A stretch of DNA of 64,000 nucleotides from Staphylococcus hsinchuensis (GTDB lineage Bacteria; Bacillota; Bacilli; Staphylococcales; Staphylococcaceae): the NCBI RefSeq assembly GCF_038789205.1, contig NZ_CP128355.1:744001-808000 (forward strand), given 5' to 3'. How positions within the stretch are numbered: the first letter of the stretch is position 1; the number at the start of each line of letters is the position of its first letter. Positions 44,923 to 63,232 of the stretch are shown piece by piece. Position numbers and translations under genes: made by a program. The notes beneath the pieces were generated by a model. That model was not told the origin of the DNA and ran no database searches. It saw only the letters and a list, made by a program, of their open reading frames with translations.

Positions 44923-46665
44923 GTGAAATATCAAGCTTTATATCGAATGTTCCGACCACAAAGCTTTGAGGATGTAGTAGGGCAGGAGCATGTAACGAAG
45001 ACATTGCGAAATGCAATTTCGAAAGGTAAACAATCTCACGCATATATTGTCAGTGGTCCACGTGGAACTGGTAAGACGAGTATTGCAAAAATCTTTGCAA
45101 AAGCGATTAACTGTCTGGAACATACAGACGGTGAGCCTTGTAATGAATGCGCGATTTGTAAAGGAATTACTCAGGGGACAAATTCAGACGTCATCGAAAT
45201 TGATGCTGCGAGTAATAATGGTGTAGATGAAATAAGAAATATACGAGATAAAGTAAAATATGCACCTAGTGAATCTAAGTTCAAAGTATATATTATCGAC
45301 GAGGTCCATATGTTAACGACAGGTGCGTTCAACGCATTGCTTAAGACGTTAGAAGAACCACCTGCACATGCGATTTTCATTTTAGCAACGACGGAACCAC
45401 ACAAAATACCTCCTACAATCATATCGAGAGCGCAACGCTTTGATTTCAAGGCAATTGGTTATGAAGAAATCGTTGGACGATTGAAGTATGTGGCCGACGA
45501 ACAAGAGATTGATTATGATGAGGAAGCACTGAGATTTATTGCCAAAGCTTCTGAAGGCGGGATGCGTGATGCGCTAAGTATTATGGATCAGGCTATAGCA
45601 TTTGGCGATGAACACCTCACGCTACAAGATGCGCTCAATGTAACAGGCAGCGTTGATGAAAGTGCTTTGAATGATTTGTTTAAAGAAATCGTTGAGGGCG
45701 ATGTTAAATCAGCATTTGCAACATATCATCAATTTGTGGCAGAAGGTAAAGAAGTGAATCGTTTAATTAATGATATGATTTACTTCGTACGCGATACGAT
45801 AATGAATAAAACTTCAAACTCAGAAACCAGTTTAGATGCGCTTATGCACTTTGACCTTGATACGCTATATAAAATGATTGATATTATTAACGATACTTTG
45901 GTATCTATCCGTTTCAGTGTAAATCAAGGTGTACACTTTGAAGTATTATTAGTTAAACTAGCAGAAATGATTAAGCACAAACCACAAGAGGTGGAAACTG
46001 TAGCAACAACGAGTGTAGCAGCAGAGCCGAGTAACGATGCTTTATTACATCGTATGGAACAACTGGAAAATGAATTAAAGACATTGAAAGCACAAGGTGT
46101 TACAACAAATAACACTTCACAACCACCAAAGCGTCCTTCAAACAGAAGCGGCCAGTCTAAAAATGCATTTTCAATGCAACAAATTGCCAAAGTATTAGAC
46201 AAAGCCAATAAAGATGATATTAAAATCTTGAAAGATCATTGGGGCGAAGTGATAGATCATGCTAAAAATAGTGATAAGAAATCCTTGGTTAGCCTTTTAC
46301 AAAATTCAGAGCCGGTAGCTGCGAGCGAAACTCACGTATTAATTAAATTTGATGAAGAGATTCATTGTGAGATCGTTAATAAAGATGATGAAAAGAGAAA
46401 AAATATAGAAGATGTCGTCTGTAGCATCATTGATAACAAAGTGAAAGTAGTCGGAGTTCCAGCAGATCAATGGATGAGAGTGAGATCAGAATATCTGCAA
46501 AATAGAAAAAACAGTACAAACTCAGAAAACCCTGCGGCATCAAGTAATGACAGTCAAGTCCAGACAGATGACTCAAATACTGATGCACAAAGTGAAGTCG
46601 ATGTGGTTCAGAAAGCGAAAGACTTGTTCGGGGAAAGTACTGTGAACGTGATTGATAAAGAATGA
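44923..46665 (+). CDS. dnaX: DNA polymerase III subunits gamma/tau
   Basis: 580 residues. The clamp-loader ATPase has Walker A (GPRGTGKTS, near 45), four zinc cysteines (CLEHTDGEPCNECAIC) and a DExx box (IDEVHMLT). The C-terminal tau part continues from about 360 with a coiled-coil, a linker and an acidic tail. The start is GTG after GGAGG. I see no slippery A6-8 site that would yield a separate gamma. First gene of dnaX-ybaB-recR. Confidence 0.97.
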   Translation: MKYQALYRMFRPQSFEDVVGQEHVTKTLRNAISKGKQSHAYIVSGPRGTGKTSIAKIFAKAINCLEHTDGEPCNECAICKGITQGTNSDVIEIDAASNNGVDEIRNIRDKVKYAPSESKFKVYIIDEVHMLTTGAFNALLKTLEEPPAHAIFILATTEPHKIPPTIISRAQRFDFKAIGYEEIVGRLKYVADEQEIDYDEEALRFIAKASEGGMRDALSIMDQAIAFGDEHLTLQDALNVTGSVDESALNDLFKEIVEGDVKSAFATYHQFVAEGKEVNRLINDMIYFVRDTIMNKTSNSETSLDALMHFDLDTLYKMIDIINDTLVSIRFSVNQGVHFEVLLVKLAEMIKHKPQEVETVATTSVAAEPSNDALLHRMEQLENELKTLKAQGVTTNNTSQPPKRPSNRSGQSKNAFSMQQIAKVLDKANKDDIKILKDHWGEVIDHAKNSDKKSLVSLLQNSEPVAASETHVLIKFDEEIHCEIVNKDDEKRKNIEDVVCSIIDNKVKVVGVPADQWMRVRSEYLQNRKNSTNSENPAASSNDSQVQTDDSNTDAQSEVDVVQKAKDLFGESTVNVIDKE

Positions 46666-46748
46666 TACATGACAATGGTAAAAAAGCCATGTATAATAAA
46701 ACAAAAGTTCATTTATAAAATAAAGTTAATGAAATAGGAGGATTTTTT

Positions 46749-47066
46749 ATGCGCGGTGGCGGAAATATGCAACAAATGATGAAACAAATGCAGAAAATGC
46801 AAAAGAAAATGGGAGAAGAACAAGAAAAATTAAAAGATGAAAAAGTTCAAGGGACTGCTGGTGGCGGTATGGTCACTGTAACAGTTTCTGGTCATAAAGA
46901 AATCTTAGATGTAGAGATCAAAGAAGAAGCGGTTGATCCTGACGACATCGAAATGCTACAAGATCTAGTTATTGCTGCTACAAACGAAGCATTAAACAAA
47001 GCAGACGAATTAACACAAGAACGTTTAGGTAAACACACTCAAGGCTTAAACATCCCTGGAATGTGA
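46749..47066 (+). CDS. ybaB: YbaB/EbfC nucleoid-associated protein
   Basis: A 105-residue protein with a Met/Gln-rich N-terminal helix ([26 protein letters not shown]) and the YbaB core ([38 protein letters not shown]). It binds DNA as a dimer. AGGAGG precedes the ATG. It sits in the conserved dnaX-ybaB-recR order, 4 bp before recR. Confidence 0.96.
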   Translation: MRGGGNMQQMMKQMQKMQKKMGEEQEKLKDEKVQGTAGGGMVTVTVSGHKEILDVEIKEEAVDPDDIEMLQDLVIAATNEALNKADELTQERLGKHTQGLNIPGM

Positions 47067-47070
47067 TCCA

Positions 47071-47667
47071 ATGCATTATCCAGAACCAATATCCAAACTG
47101 ATTGACAGTTTCATGAAATTGCCAGGCATTGGGCCAAAGACAGCTCAACGTCTGGCGTTTCATGTATTAGATATGAAAGAAGACGATGTTGTACAATTTG
47201 CCAAAGCCTTAGTGGATGTAAAAAGAGAACTTACCTATTGTAGTGAATGTGGTCATATTACAGAACAAGACCCATGTTACATTTGCCAAGATAAAGGAAG
47301 AGATCGTTCAGTCATCTGTGTAGTCGAGGATGATAAAGATGTCATTGCTATGGAAAAAATGAAAGAATATAAAGGACTATATCACGTGTTACATGGCTCA
47401 ATCTCTCCAATGGATGGTATTGGCCCTGAAGATATTAACATTCCATCGCTCGTAAATCGTTTGAAAGATGAAGAAGTTAAAGAACTTATCCTCGCAATGA
47501 ATCCAAACTTAGAAGGTGAGTCTACTGCGATGTATATATCTAGGTTAGTGAAACCAATAGGTATAACTGTGACGCGATTAGCGCAAGGATTATCAGTCGG
47601 CGGAGATTTAGAATATGCAGATGAAGTCACTTTATCTAAAGCAATTATGGGTAGAACAGAAATGTAA
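47071..47667 (+). CDS. recR: Recombination protein RecR
   Basis: 198 residues: N-terminal helix-hairpin-helix ([18 protein letters not shown]), zinc finger ([16 protein letters not shown]), Toprim domain ([14 protein letters not shown]) and C-terminal ATP-like motif region. With RecO and RecF it loads RecA at gaps. Four bases separate it from ybaB, so translation is probably coupled. Confidence 0.97.
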   Translation: MHYPEPISKLIDSFMKLPGIGPKTAQRLAFHVLDMKEDDVVQFAKALVDVKRELTYCSECGHITEQDPCYICQDKGRDRSVICVVEDDKDVIAMEKMKEYKGLYHVLHGSISPMDGIGPEDINIPSLVNRLKDEEVKELILAMNPNLEGESTAMYISRLVKPIGITVTRLAQGLSVGGDLEYADEVTLSKAIMGRTEM

Positions 47668-47698
47668 TTAACAAGGTATATTAAGAGAATATCTACAA

Positions 47699-47734
47699 TT
47701 TGAGCTACTTTTAAGACAGTAGCTCAATTTTTTT
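47699..47734 (+). terminator. Terminator of dnaX-ybaB-recR
   Basis: TTGAGCTACT and AGTAGCTCAA enclose an 8-nt loop, followed by seven T residues. Confidence 0.93.
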
Positions 47735-47917
47735 GAAAAAATTTAAGAAAATGTAAAAAATATTAATGTTTCGTTTCTGGAGTTATATTGAGGGTTTGTT
47801 TAATGAAATTGGGTGTTTTTGACACTTAAAACGAACTATTTTTAAAGGGAACTTTTTATAGTTTGTGTATTGAGAATTCACAGCAAAACCATTGTTAAAA
47901 AAGTGTAATTTTTAGTG

Positions 47918-47946
47918 TTGTTAAAGGTTTGATAAGCGTGTATAGT
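47918..47946 (+). promoter_or_regulatory. Distal rrn promoter
   Basis: TTGTTA, 17 bp, TATAGT. The roughly 180 bp before it are AT-rich as in an UP-element region, and I see no gene there. Confidence 0.65.
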
Positions 47947-48025
47947 ATTTACTTGTCGGACGAAACAAACGACACAAACAACAAAGATTACTTGAAACAT
48001 TAAAATAATTAATTTTAAAAAGTTC

Positions 48026-48054
48026 TTGACTTCGAAAGTCAAAACGTGTAGAAT
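48026..48054 (+). promoter_or_regulatory. Proximal rrn promoter
   Basis: TTGACT, 17 bp, TAGAAT, about 145 bp before mature 16S rRNA. Confidence 0.8.
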
Positions 48055-48198
48055 TAATTATTGTGATTGAAACAAATGAACATTGAAAACTGAATGACAA
48101 TATGTCAACGTTAATTCCGAAAAACAACAATTTATTGTTGATTTAACAAGTGTTGAAGAAACACATTTAGTATTATGAGCTAATCAAACATCATAAAT

Positions 48199-52932
<4,734 letters not shown>

Positions 52933-53009
52933 TTTTTAAACGTTTTGTTTGGTTTCATTCATTTTACTTATTATCTAGTTTTGAATGTATAATTTCATAC
53001 ATTGCATTG

Positions 53010-53124
53010 TCTGGTGACAATGGCAAGGAGGTCACACCTGTTCCCATGCCGAACACAGAAGTTAAGCTCCTTAGCGCCGATGGTAGTCGGACTTACGTTC
53101 CGCAAGAGTAGGACGTTGCCAGGC
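53010..53124 (+). rRNA. rrf: 5S ribosomal RNA
   Basis: 115 nt, from TCTGGTGACAATGGCAAGG to GTTGCCAGGCA, with complementary ends and the standard CCGAACACAGAAGTTAAGC loop. Confidence 0.97.
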
Positions 53125-53132
53125 AATAACCC

Positions 53133-53158
53133 AAAGAGACCGAAAGGTCTCTTTTTTT
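53133..53158 (+). terminator. rrn operon terminator
   Basis: AAAGAGACC and GGTCTCTTT around GAAA, followed by further T residues. Confidence 0.95.
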
Positions 53159-53349
53159 ATATGAAAAAAGGCGCTAATCAGTGCCGCAGGCACAAAAGGA
53201 GCTTAATTTCTAAGCTTGCATTGTCCCTGATTTAAAAGCGTTTGAAGCTGACGAATTGAGTGAAAGACGCAAAGAGCTTACAAGAGGTAAGCGAATAAGG
53301 AAAGAACAAAAATGAGGAAAGATGCGAGCGCTTGCCTTCGTAATCAGGA

Positions 53350-53412
53350 AGGTTCTCCTTAGCGTCGATGGTAGCCGACTTACGTTCCGCAAGAGTAGGA
53401 CGTTGCCAGGCA
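53350..53412 (+). pseudogene. Truncated 5S rRNA (3' half only)
   Basis: About 63 nt matching the last part of 5S rRNA, from CTCCTTAGCG to GCCAGGCA, with a few changes (GCGTCGATGG instead of GCGCCGATGG, one base missing in GTAGTCGGACT). The 5' half is absent, so the RNA cannot fold. The ~190-nt stretch before it (53159-53349) has no supported gene. Confidence 0.9.
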
Positions 53413-53420
53413 ATAACTCA

Positions 53421-53443
53421 AGAGACCGAAAGGTCTCTTTTTT
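53421..53443 (+). terminator. Duplicated rrn terminator
   Basis: AGAGACC-GAAA-GGTCTCT plus T residues, matching the stem at 53133-53158 and placed at the same distance from the 5S end. Confidence 0.92.
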
Positions 53444-53593
53444 ATTTGCACAAAAAATTTCAGTACCGAAGGAACAAAATAATATAACTCCTATAATGTC
53501 ACTGTTTTAACAAGGAAAATTCCATGTATGTTAAAATGAAACACATTACAACTACATTTACGTTAATTTTATAAAAAGAAGTGGAGAATGATG

Positions 53594-55557
<1,964 letters not shown>

Positions 55558-55572
55558 TATAATTATTATTAA

Positions 55573-55914
<342 letters not shown>

Positions 55915-55924
55915 TTTTAGTCAT

Positions 55925-56027
55925 GGTTGCTATATATAGTGAACTCCAAAGTATATTTTTCGGATTGGGATGTAAATGTTCTTTTTAAAATATATACTGG
56001 AGTGTACTATGTAGAAGCAACCTTTTT
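55925..56027 (+). terminator. Long imperfect hairpin between pstA and holB
   Basis: GGTTGCT (55925-55931) pairs with AGCAACC (56016-56022), and most of the sequence between (55932-55960 with 55986-56015) continues the helix, giving about 36 bp around a 25-nt loop. Five T residues follow, so it can act as a terminator or attenuator inside the cluster. Confidence 0.8.
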
Positions 56028-56045
56028 ATATAAAGGAGTAACTTA

Positions 56046-56975
56046 ATGAGGGATGAACTAGAAAGTCTGACAAATGCTTATCGATCTGATAAATTGTCTC
56101 ATGCTTATTTATTTGAAGGAGACGACGGTCAAACGATGCAACAAGTCGCGATGAACTTTGCGAAACTCATTTTATGTGATCAAGATGCACAATGTCAGTT
56201 AAAAGTGGATACATTAAATCATCCGGACTTTAGATATGTAGCGACAGAAGAGACGACAATCAAAAAAGACCAAGTTGAACAACTCGTGCATCATATGAAT
56301 CAACTTCCCATTGAAGGTCAATATAAAGTTTATATTATCGAATCTTTTGAGAAGTTAACGATACAAGGGGAAAACAGTATATTAAAGTTTTTAGAAGAAC
56401 CACCTGAAAACACAATCGCGATTTTATTATCTACGAAACCGGAACAAATCTTAAATACGATACATTCGAGATGTCAGCATGTTTATTTTAAACCGAAAGA
56501 TAAATCATATTTCATAGAACGTTTAGAAGAACATGATATGTCGAAACCTGTGGCCGAATTTTTAAGTACATATACAACACAAATTGAAACAGCACAAGCC
56601 TTGAATGAAGAGGCTGATATCACTGCATTGCGAAAGGTCACTTTAAAATGGTGCCATTTATTGTTGACGAATAGGTCTATGGCGCTAATTACAATTGTAG
56701 AATTGTTGAAGCAAGCGAAAAATAGACGTCTGCAATTATTAACATTAGCAGCTGTGAATGGTTTCTTTGAAGATGTGTTACATGCTAAGGTAGGCATGAC
56801 AGAAGATTTATTATATCAAGAATTAAGTCAAGATATTGTTTCATATAAGGATAAGTTAACTTACAATCAAATTGTAGCTTTATTTGACCAGATTACTGAA
56901 GCGCATAAAAAGCTAAGTCAAAATGTTAATCCAACACTTGTGTTTGAACAAATTGTAATAAAAGGGGTGAGTTAA
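56046..56975 (+). CDS. holB: DNA polymerase III delta' subunit
   Basis: 309 residues of clamp-loader fold: SHAYLFEGDDGQTMQQVA takes the place of a P-loop but lacks GKT, as expected for non-hydrolysing delta'. The SRC-type motif (IHSRCQHVYF) that completes the neighbour's ATP site is present. It loads the sliding clamp with DnaX and delta. AAAGGAG precedes the ATG; ricT follows after 1 nt. Confidence 0.95.
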   Translation: MRDELESLTNAYRSDKLSHAYLFEGDDGQTMQQVAMNFAKLILCDQDAQCQLKVDTLNHPDFRYVATEETTIKKDQVEQLVHHMNQLPIEGQYKVYIIESFEKLTIQGENSILKFLEEPPENTIAILLSTKPEQILNTIHSRCQHVYFKPKDKSYFIERLEEHDMSKPVAEFLSTYTTQIETAQALNEEADITALRKVTLKWCHLLLTNRSMALITIVELLKQAKNRRLQLLTLAAVNGFFEDVLHAKVGMTEDLLYQELSQDIVSYKDKLTYNQIVALFDQITEAHKKLSQNVNPTLVFEQIVIKGVS

Positions 56976-56976
56976 A

Positions 56977-57780
56977 ATGCAAAATGTTGTTGGTATTACC
57001 TTTCCAAAAACGGGAAAAATGGAATATTATTCACCTACAGGCTTTGATTTGACTAAAGGTACATGGGTTGTCGTCGAATCGAAACGAGGATTAGAAATGG
57101 GCCGTGTAAAATACGAACCTTTAAATGTAGCAGATGAAGATGTCACATTACCGTTGAAAGAAATCGTCAGAAAGGCGACAGAAGAAGATCAACATCAACA
57201 TGAACAGAATGATCAAGACGCTGAGGACGCTTTGAAATTATGTAAACAAACAGTTAAAGCGCAAGGACTAGATATGCGCCTTGTGAATTGTGAGTATACA
57301 TTAGATAAATCCAAAGTGATTTTTAACTTTACCTCAGACGATCGTGTTGATTTCCGTAAACTTGTTAAAACTTTAGCTCAAAAGTTAAAAACACGTATAG
57401 AATTAAGGCAAATTGGCGTTCGAGATGAAGCGAAATTATTAGGTGGCATCGGTCCTTGTGGTCGTTCATTATGTTGTTCAACTTTCTTGGGTGATTTTGA
57501 ACCAGTGTCTATCAAAATGGCTAAGGACCAAAACCTATCACTGAATCCTACGAAAATCTCAGGTGCATGTGGTCGTTTAATGTGTTGTTTAAAATATGAA
57601 AATGACTATTATGAAGAAGCACGTGCACAATTACCTGATGTAGGAGAGGTAGTTGCAACCCCAGAAGGAAACGGTAAAGTCATCGGACTCAATATATTAG
57701 ACATTTCCATGCAAATTAAAGTGGATGGATTTGAACAACCATTCGAATATAAAATGGAAGAATTAGAGACATTAAATTAG
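56977..57780 (+). CDS. ricT: PSP1-domain protein RicT (YaaT)
   Basis: 267 residues of the PSP1 family. Conserved cysteines in GIGPCGRSLCCSTFLGDF and GACGRLMCCLKYE bind an Fe-S cluster in the Bacillus RicA-RicF-RicT complex, which guides RNase Y processing. The partners are not in this window. It is tightly packed behind holB and 6 bp before yabA. Confidence 0.95.
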   Translation: MQNVVGITFPKTGKMEYYSPTGFDLTKGTWVVVESKRGLEMGRVKYEPLNVADEDVTLPLKEIVRKATEEDQHQHEQNDQDAEDALKLCKQTVKAQGLDMRLVNCEYTLDKSKVIFNFTSDDRVDFRKLVKTLAQKLKTRIELRQIGVRDEAKLLGGIGPCGRSLCCSTFLGDFEPVSIKMAKDQNLSLNPTKISGACGRLMCCLKYENDYYEEARAQLPDVGEVVATPEGNGKVIGLNILDISMQIKVDGFEQPFEYKMEELETLN

Positions 57781-57786
57781 GAGGCC

Positions 57787-58137
57787 ATGACGAGATTGAA
57801 TCGAAGTGAAATATTTGAAAAGCTTGCGAGACTTGAAGAGAATATGAGTCAACTTAATAATGATTTATCAGAATTAAAGCATCTCACAGTTCAAATGGTC
57901 GAAGAAAACGTCGCCTTGCAAGTGGAAAATGAAAATTTAAAAACATTAATCGATAAAGAAGAAAAGCCTAAAAAAGTTGAAAATAATACTAAAACACAAC
58001 GTAAAAAACCACTTCGAAGCAAAGAAAACTTAGCGATGCTATATAAAGAAGGATTTCATATTTGTAATGGTGAATTATTCGGTAAACATAGAAAAGGCGA
58101 TGATTGTTTATTCTGCTTAGAAGTATTAAGTGAATAG
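57787..58137 (+). CDS. yabA: Replication-initiation control protein YabA
   Basis: 116 residues: a leucine-zipper coiled coil at about 5-60 and a C-terminal zinc-binding part ([24 protein letters not shown]). YabA binds DnaA and DnaN to limit re-initiation. The AGGAGG site overlaps the ricT stop region, so the two are coupled. A terminator-like hairpin follows. Confidence 0.94.
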   Translation: MTRLNRSEIFEKLARLEENMSQLNNDLSELKHLTVQMVEENVALQVENENLKTLIDKEEKPKKVENNTKTQRKKPLRSKENLAMLYKEGFHICNGELFGKHRKGDDCLFCLEVLSE

Positions 58138-58170
58138 CAAGCACTGCACAAAGAAATGATAGTTAAAGTG

Positions 58171-58231
58171 AAAGGATGAGAAGAAGCGATAGGCTTAAAG
58201 GTGAAGTATCGCCAATATCTCATCCTTTTTT
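58171..58231 (+). terminator. Terminator/attenuator between yabA and the methyltransferase gene
   Basis: AAAGGATGAGA (58171-58181) pairs with 58218-58228; an inner GCGATA/TATCGC pair sits inside; T residues follow. Confidence 0.85.
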
Positions 58232-58247
58232 GGGGGTTAAAAATGAA

Positions 58248-58973
58248 ATGTTGCATGAAGGTGAAAGGTTAGATTATTTAATTAAAGAAAACTTACGAAT
58301 TGTACAAAATGATGACGTGTTTTCATTTTCAACAGATGCGTTGTTATTAGCACATTTCACACACGTTAGAAAACAGGATAAAATACTAGATTTATGTTCA
58401 GGGAACGGTGTCATTCCATTATTATTGTCTGATAAAGGACAAAATAAAATTGTTGGTGTTGAAATTCAACCACCTCTCGTTGATATGGCTAAGCGGTCTA
58501 TTACATACAATCAATTATCGACACAGATTGAGATGCTTCAACTCGATTTAAAAGAAGCACATAAACATTTCAACCCGTCAGAATTTAGCTTGGTGACTTG
58601 TAATCCACCGTACTTTAAAGTGAACCAACAGCACCAACATCAGAAACATGCACATAAAATTGCGCGTCATGAAATAGCATGTACTTTAGAAGATTGTTGT
58701 TTTGCAGCGAGACATTTACTTAAACAAGGTGGTCGTTTAGTCATGGTGCATCGTGCGGAACGTCTGATGGATGTCTTATCGAGCATGAGGTATTATCAAA
58801 TCGAACCGAAAAAATTGTACTTTATATATAGTAAACATAATAGAGCAGCACAAACCATTGTAGTTGAAGGTCGAAAAGGTGGTAGCCAAGGTTTAGAAAT
58901 ACAACCTCCATTTTATATTTATAACGAAGATGGCGCGTATTCAAAAGAAATGAGTGAAATTTATTATGGATGA
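58248..58973 (+). CDS. tRNA1(Val) A37 N6-methyltransferase-like protein (TrmN6/YabB)
   Basis: 241 residues of Rossmann methyltransferase: the SAM loop ILDLCSGNGVIPLLLS, then the N6-adenine catalytic motif NPPY (VTCNPPYFKV). It resembles TrmN6/YfiC. ORFs that begin at 58176 would start inside the terminator stem, and homologues begin MLxxxERxDxL, so this ATG is chosen; its ribosome site (GGGGG) is weak. Confidence 0.9.
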   Translation: MLHEGERLDYLIKENLRIVQNDDVFSFSTDALLLAHFTHVRKQDKILDLCSGNGVIPLLLSDKGQNKIVGVEIQPPLVDMAKRSITYNQLSTQIEMLQLDLKEAHKHFNPSEFSLVTCNPPYFKVNQQHQHQKHAHKIARHEIACTLEDCCFAARHLLKQGGRLVMVHRAERLMDVLSSMRYYQIEPKKLYFIYSKHNRAAQTIVVEGRKGGSQGLEIQPPFYIYNEDGAYSKEMSEIYYG

Positions 58974-59214
58974 ACATTATATCTATATCGTTAGATGTAA
59001 CGATAATAGTTTGTATACTGGGTATGCTAAAGATGTGTCACAACGTATAATGAAACATAACGAGGGCAAAGGGGCCAAATATACAAAAACAAGACGCCCG
59101 GTAGAGTTAGTTTATCAGGAAATGTATGGTACAAAATCTGAAGCACTCAAACGTGAAATTGAAATTAAAAGATATTCACGTAAAGAAAAATTAAAACTTA
59201 TAAGTGAGGGATAA
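58966..59214 (+). CDS. GIY-YIG endonuclease-domain protein (UPF0213 type)
   Basis: 82 residues: YIYIVRCNDNSLYTGYAKDV is the GIY-YIG core (IYI...TGY), followed by the conserved GAKYTKTRRPVELVYQE and EALKREIEIK segments. Role unknown, possibly DNA repair. It overlaps the methyltransferase gene by 8 nt and precedes rsmI by 2 nt. Confidence 0.93.
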   Translation: MDEHYIYIVRCNDNSLYTGYAKDVSQRIMKHNEGKGAKYTKTRRPVELVYQEMYGTKSEALKREIEIKRYSRKEKLKLISEG

Positions 59215-59216
59215 CG

Positions 59217-60053
59217 ATGGCAACATTGTATTTAGTTGGTACACCTATCGGTAATTTAGCTGACATAACTTATAGAGCTGTCGATACTTTGAAGACGGTT
59301 GATTATATCGCCTGTGAAGACACGAGAGTCACAAAAAAACTTTGCGCTCATTACGATATCGATACACCGTTAAAGTCGTATCATGAACACAATAAAGAGA
59401 ATCAAACCGAATATTTAATCGACCTGTTACAATCTTCAAATGATGTTGCACTCGTGTCCGATGCCGGATTGCCGTTAATCAGTGATCCAGGATACGAACT
59501 CGTCGTCGCTGCTCGTGCGCATGACATTAGAGTTGAGACAGTGCCAGGTCCAAATGCGGGGTTAACTGCTTTAATGGCGAGTGGTCTAACTTCATTTGTA
59601 TATACATTTATAGGGTTTCTGCCACGAAAAGAAAAACAAAAACTAGAAGTTCTTGAACAACGCATGTATCAAGATAGTACAATTATTATTTATGAATCAC
59701 CCTTCCGTGTAAAAGATACATTAAAAGCGATTCAAAAAGTTGATGCAACAAGAAAAATTGCCATTGGGCGAGAATTAACTAAAAAGTTTGAACAAATAGA
59801 AACTGGCCCGATCCGCGATATACTTTCGTTATTAGATGATGGTACTATTCCAACTAAAGGCGAGTTCGTTATATTAATTAATGGTGCTATTGCAGAAGCA
59901 GATACGAGCTGGTTTGAAGATATGACTATACAACAACATGTAAATTATTTTATTGAACAAGACATGAAACCGAAAGCAGCCATTAAACAAGTTGCGGAAC
60001 AACGACAAATGAAAACAAGTGAAGTTTATGATATATACCATGAAGTAAAATAA
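59217..60053 (+). CDS. rsmI: 16S rRNA C1402 2'-O-methyltransferase RsmI
   Basis: 278 residues of the tetrapyrrole-methylase fold: LVGTPIGNLADITYRA, then CEDTRVTKKLC, SDAGLPLISDPG and GPNAGLTALMASG motifs. It methylates 16S rRNA in the decoding centre. Translationally packed behind the GIY-YIG gene. The 235 bp after it contain no hairpin terminator and no T-box. Confidence 0.96.
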   Translation: MATLYLVGTPIGNLADITYRAVDTLKTVDYIACEDTRVTKKLCAHYDIDTPLKSYHEHNKENQTEYLIDLLQSSNDVALVSDAGLPLISDPGYELVVAARAHDIRVETVPGPNAGLTALMASGLTSFVYTFIGFLPRKEKQKLEVLEQRMYQDSTIIIYESPFRVKDTLKAIQKVDATRKIAIGRELTKKFEQIETGPIRDILSLLDDGTIPTKGEFVILINGAIAEADTSWFEDMTIQQHVNYFIEQDMKPKAAIKQVAEQRQMKTSEVYDIYHEVK

Positions 60054-60252
60054 AAAAATCATAAGAATGATGAAAAATAAGAGTGAGTAGCCCATAATAA
60101 GGTTGATTTATGGTAATGTAAAAAAGATGGAAATTATAAGTTGAACACTTATAAATATTAAATTAGAAACGGATCCAGGTCACTACATAATGATATGTGT
60201 AAGTGTAAAATGCCTGATTGCTCAGTTTCGTTGAAAATAAAAATAAAGTTAG

Positions 60253-62271
<2,019 letters not shown>

Positions 62272-62295
62272 TAATAGCTAAAGGAGCGATAATAT

Positions 62296-63063
62296 ATGCT
62301 AATCGATACACATGTTCATTTAAACGCAGATCAATATGATGAAGATTTAGAGGAAGTTATTGAACGTGCAAGAGACAATGGTGTAGACCGTATGTTTGTG
62401 GTTGGTTTTGATACACCGACAGTTGAACGTACAATGGAACTCATCGATCAATATGAATTTATCTATGGTATTATCGGATGGCATCCGGTAGATGCGATTG
62501 ATTGTACCGAAGAACGTCTAGAATGGATCGAAAAATTGGCGCAACATCCTAAGATTATCGGTATCGGAGAAACAGGTTTGGATTATCACTGGGATAAATC
62601 ACCGAAAGATGTTCAACAGGACGTATTTAGAAAGCAAATCGCTTTAGCTAAACGTGTGAATTTACCGATTATTATTCATAACAGAGAGGCAACACAAGAT
62701 TGCGTAGATATTTTAAAAGAAGAACATGCTGAAGAAATTAGCGGAATTATGCATAGCTTTAGTGCTTCACCTGAAATTGCAGATGAAGTGATTAATAAGT
62801 TAAACTTCTACATCTCTTTAGGCGGTCCAGTAACTTTCAAAAATGCTAAGCAACCGAAAGAAGTAGCACAACACGTGCCAATGGACCGTTTACTTGTAGA
62901 AACGGATGCACCATTTCTATCACCTCATCCTTATAGAGGAAAACGTAATGAACCTGAACGTGTTACACTCGTTGCAGAAAAAATAGCGGAATTACGAGAA
63001 ATGGATTATGCAGAAGTTTGTCGCCAAACAACTGAAAATGCAGAACGCTTATTCAAATTATAA
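62296..63063 (+). CDS. tatD: TatD-family metal-dependent deoxyribonuclease
   Basis: A 255-residue TIM-barrel hydrolase. Metal ligands are visible in DTHVHLN, GETGLDYH, IIHNRE, MHSFSAS and ETDAPFLSP. TatD proteins are 3'-5' exonucleases. It lies 24 bp after metG and before the rnmV-rsmA pair, the usual Firmicutes order. Confidence 0.95.
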   Translation: MLIDTHVHLNADQYDEDLEEVIERARDNGVDRMFVVGFDTPTVERTMELIDQYEFIYGIIGWHPVDAIDCTEERLEWIEKLAQHPKIIGIGETGLDYHWDKSPKDVQQDVFRKQIALAKRVNLPIIIHNREATQDCVDILKEEHAEEISGIMHSFSASPEIADEVINKLNFYISLGGPVTFKNAKQPKEVAQHVPMDRLLVETDAPFLSPHPYRGKRNEPERVTLVAEKIAELREMDYAEVCRQTTENAERLFKL

Positions 63064-63078
63064 ATTTGCATAAAATAG

Positions 63079-63154
63079 GATGTCGGTCTTATTATGGTTA
63101 GATAACTTTTAGTGTATACTATGTAATAACCATATTAGCTACCGACATCTTTTT
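63079..63154 (+). terminator. Terminator after tatD
   Basis: GATGTCGGT (63079-63087) pairs with ACCGACATC (63141-63149); an inner ATGGTTA/TAACCAT (63094, 63127) pair stabilises it; five T residues follow. Confidence 0.9.
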
Positions 63155-63232
63155 CTATGTCGTTTTAAATAAAGATTTTATTAGCGAAAGATATACATAA
63201 ATTAATGTGACGAAAGGTGAACCTATTTATAC

